This document shows positions 5,879 to 6,008 of a stretch of 6,008 bases of DNA, piece after piece (the first letter of the stretch is position 1; every line of letters starts with the position of its first letter). The stretch covers positions 1 through 6,008 of the forward strand of contig RFJO01000056.1 of NCBI GenBank assembly GCA_003694495.1, given 5' to 3'. Below the pieces are notes generated by a model. That model saw nothing but the letters and a program-made list of their open reading frames with translations. It did no database searches and was not told the DNA's origin. This DNA is from Candidatus Woesearchaeota archaeon. GTDB taxonomy: Archaea; Nanobdellota; Nanobdellia; SCGC-AAA011-G17; GW2011-AR17. The position numbers and the translations under genes are program-made.

Positions 5879-5886
5879 TTTATAAA
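5879..5886 (-). promoter_or_regulatory. TATA-like box of the PAC2 gene
   Basis: TTTATAAA is a perfect palindrome centred about 28 nt before the ATG at 5855. The flanks on the minus strand (GTTTATAAATC) and the spacing match the other boxes here, so a leaderless PAC2 transcript is predicted. Confidence 0.5.
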
Positions 5887-5963
5887 CTTATTGGATGTTT
5901 TTTGTGCAAATACTGCTTCATGAATTTTGTCAATTGCATATATTGCTTGTGTGTTTTAAATGG

Positions 5964-5971
5964 TTATAAAG
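5964..5971 (+). promoter_or_regulatory. Possible rightward TATA-like box near the right edge
   Basis: TTATAAAG, preceded by TGG, would direct initiation near 5992-5996. No ATG or GTG lies between 5985 and the edge, so the product would be an RNA gene, a message with a leader, or a gene using the TTG at 6001. Without downstream sequence this stays tentative. Confidence 0.3.
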
Positions 5972-6008
5972 TCTTATCCAATATTTGCATTGGAGAACTT
6001 TTGAAAGA

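Larger units (their letters stand above)
5856..6008. other. Intergenic region at the right edge, no supported gene
   Basis: The 153 bases between the PAC2 start and the window edge hold the PAC2 promoter, a possible rightward TATA box and several short inverted repeats: TATTGGAT (5889-5896) with ATCCAATA (5976-5983), TGCAAATA (5905-5912) with TATTTGCA (5982-5989), and a local CCAAT/ATTGG pair at 5978-5993. Open frames here are under 30 codons and lack start-site support. One could be the end of a minus-strand gene entering from the right, but nothing identifies it. Confidence 0.4.

Noticed and set aside
5895..5968. Short plus-strand frame starting at ATG 5895
   Set aside because: It has only about 24 codons with no motif, and the nearest TATA-like box is much closer than the 27-29 nt seen for every real gene here.
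5930..6007. Minus-strand frame open from the right edge to a TGA at 5930-5932, with a QCKYW segment hinting at a zinc finger
   Set aside because: There is only one cysteine in that segment and no second half of a zinc site. A shorter frame ending at 5964 is equally open, so neither can be called.
1..6008. CRISPR arrays, tRNA or rRNA genes, insertion sequences or phage genes
   Set aside because: No regularly spaced repeats, cloverleaf-like segments, transposase motifs or terminal repeats were seen. Coding density is explained by the six genes.

Overview
The window reads as a compact, AT-rich archaeal chromosome segment. The gene set is archaeal: pelota/Dom34, endonuclease Q, a PAC2-type proteasome-assembly chaperone homologue, a geranylgeranyl-reductase-family flavoprotein and an archaeal-style prepilin peptidase. 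Every gene lacks a recognisable Shine-Dalgarno sequence and has a TATA-like box centred about 27-29 nt before its start codon, the layout of leaderless archaeal transcripts. The small intergenic gaps, AT-rich lysine/asparagine-rich proteins and the form of the membrane-anchored protein at 2659-3831 suggest a DPANN lineage (Woesearchaeota/Pacearchaeota-like). That placement is an inference from general impression, not a phylogeny.

Layout from left to right. 1-393 (-) is the N-terminal part of a type IV prepilin/preflagellin peptidase running off the left edge. 480-1535 (+) is a FAD-dependent geranylgeranyl reductase family protein. 1532-2596 (-) is pelota, a ribosome rescue factor. 2659-3831 (+) is an unrecognised secreted or membrane-anchored protein with a pilin-like N-terminus and what look like three tandem beta-rich repeats. 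3865-5091 (+) is endonuclease Q, a PHP-domain DNA repair nuclease. 5088-5855 (-) is a PAC2 family protein. 5856-6008 is intergenic and carries a TATA-like element pointing right, but no gene I can support.

The genes do not form an operon. Strands alternate, and even the one same-strand pair (2659-3831 and 3865-5091) has a TATA-like box in its 33-bp gap, so each gene looks like its own transcription unit. Both convergent pairs end in the same way, with stop codons interlocked in a 4-bp TTAA, leaving no intergenic space for terminators. The divergent pelota/2659 pair shares a 62-bp gap with two adjacent TATA boxes back to back.

Functionally the window mixes housekeeping quality control (ribosome rescue, proteasome assembly, repair of deaminated DNA) with lipid or isoprenoid reduction. 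The clearest candidate for something undescribed is the 2659-3831 protein. Its N-terminus resembles an archaeal class III (type IV pilin-like) signal with Asp in place of Glu at +5, and a candidate processing enzyme is encoded about 2.3 kb away.
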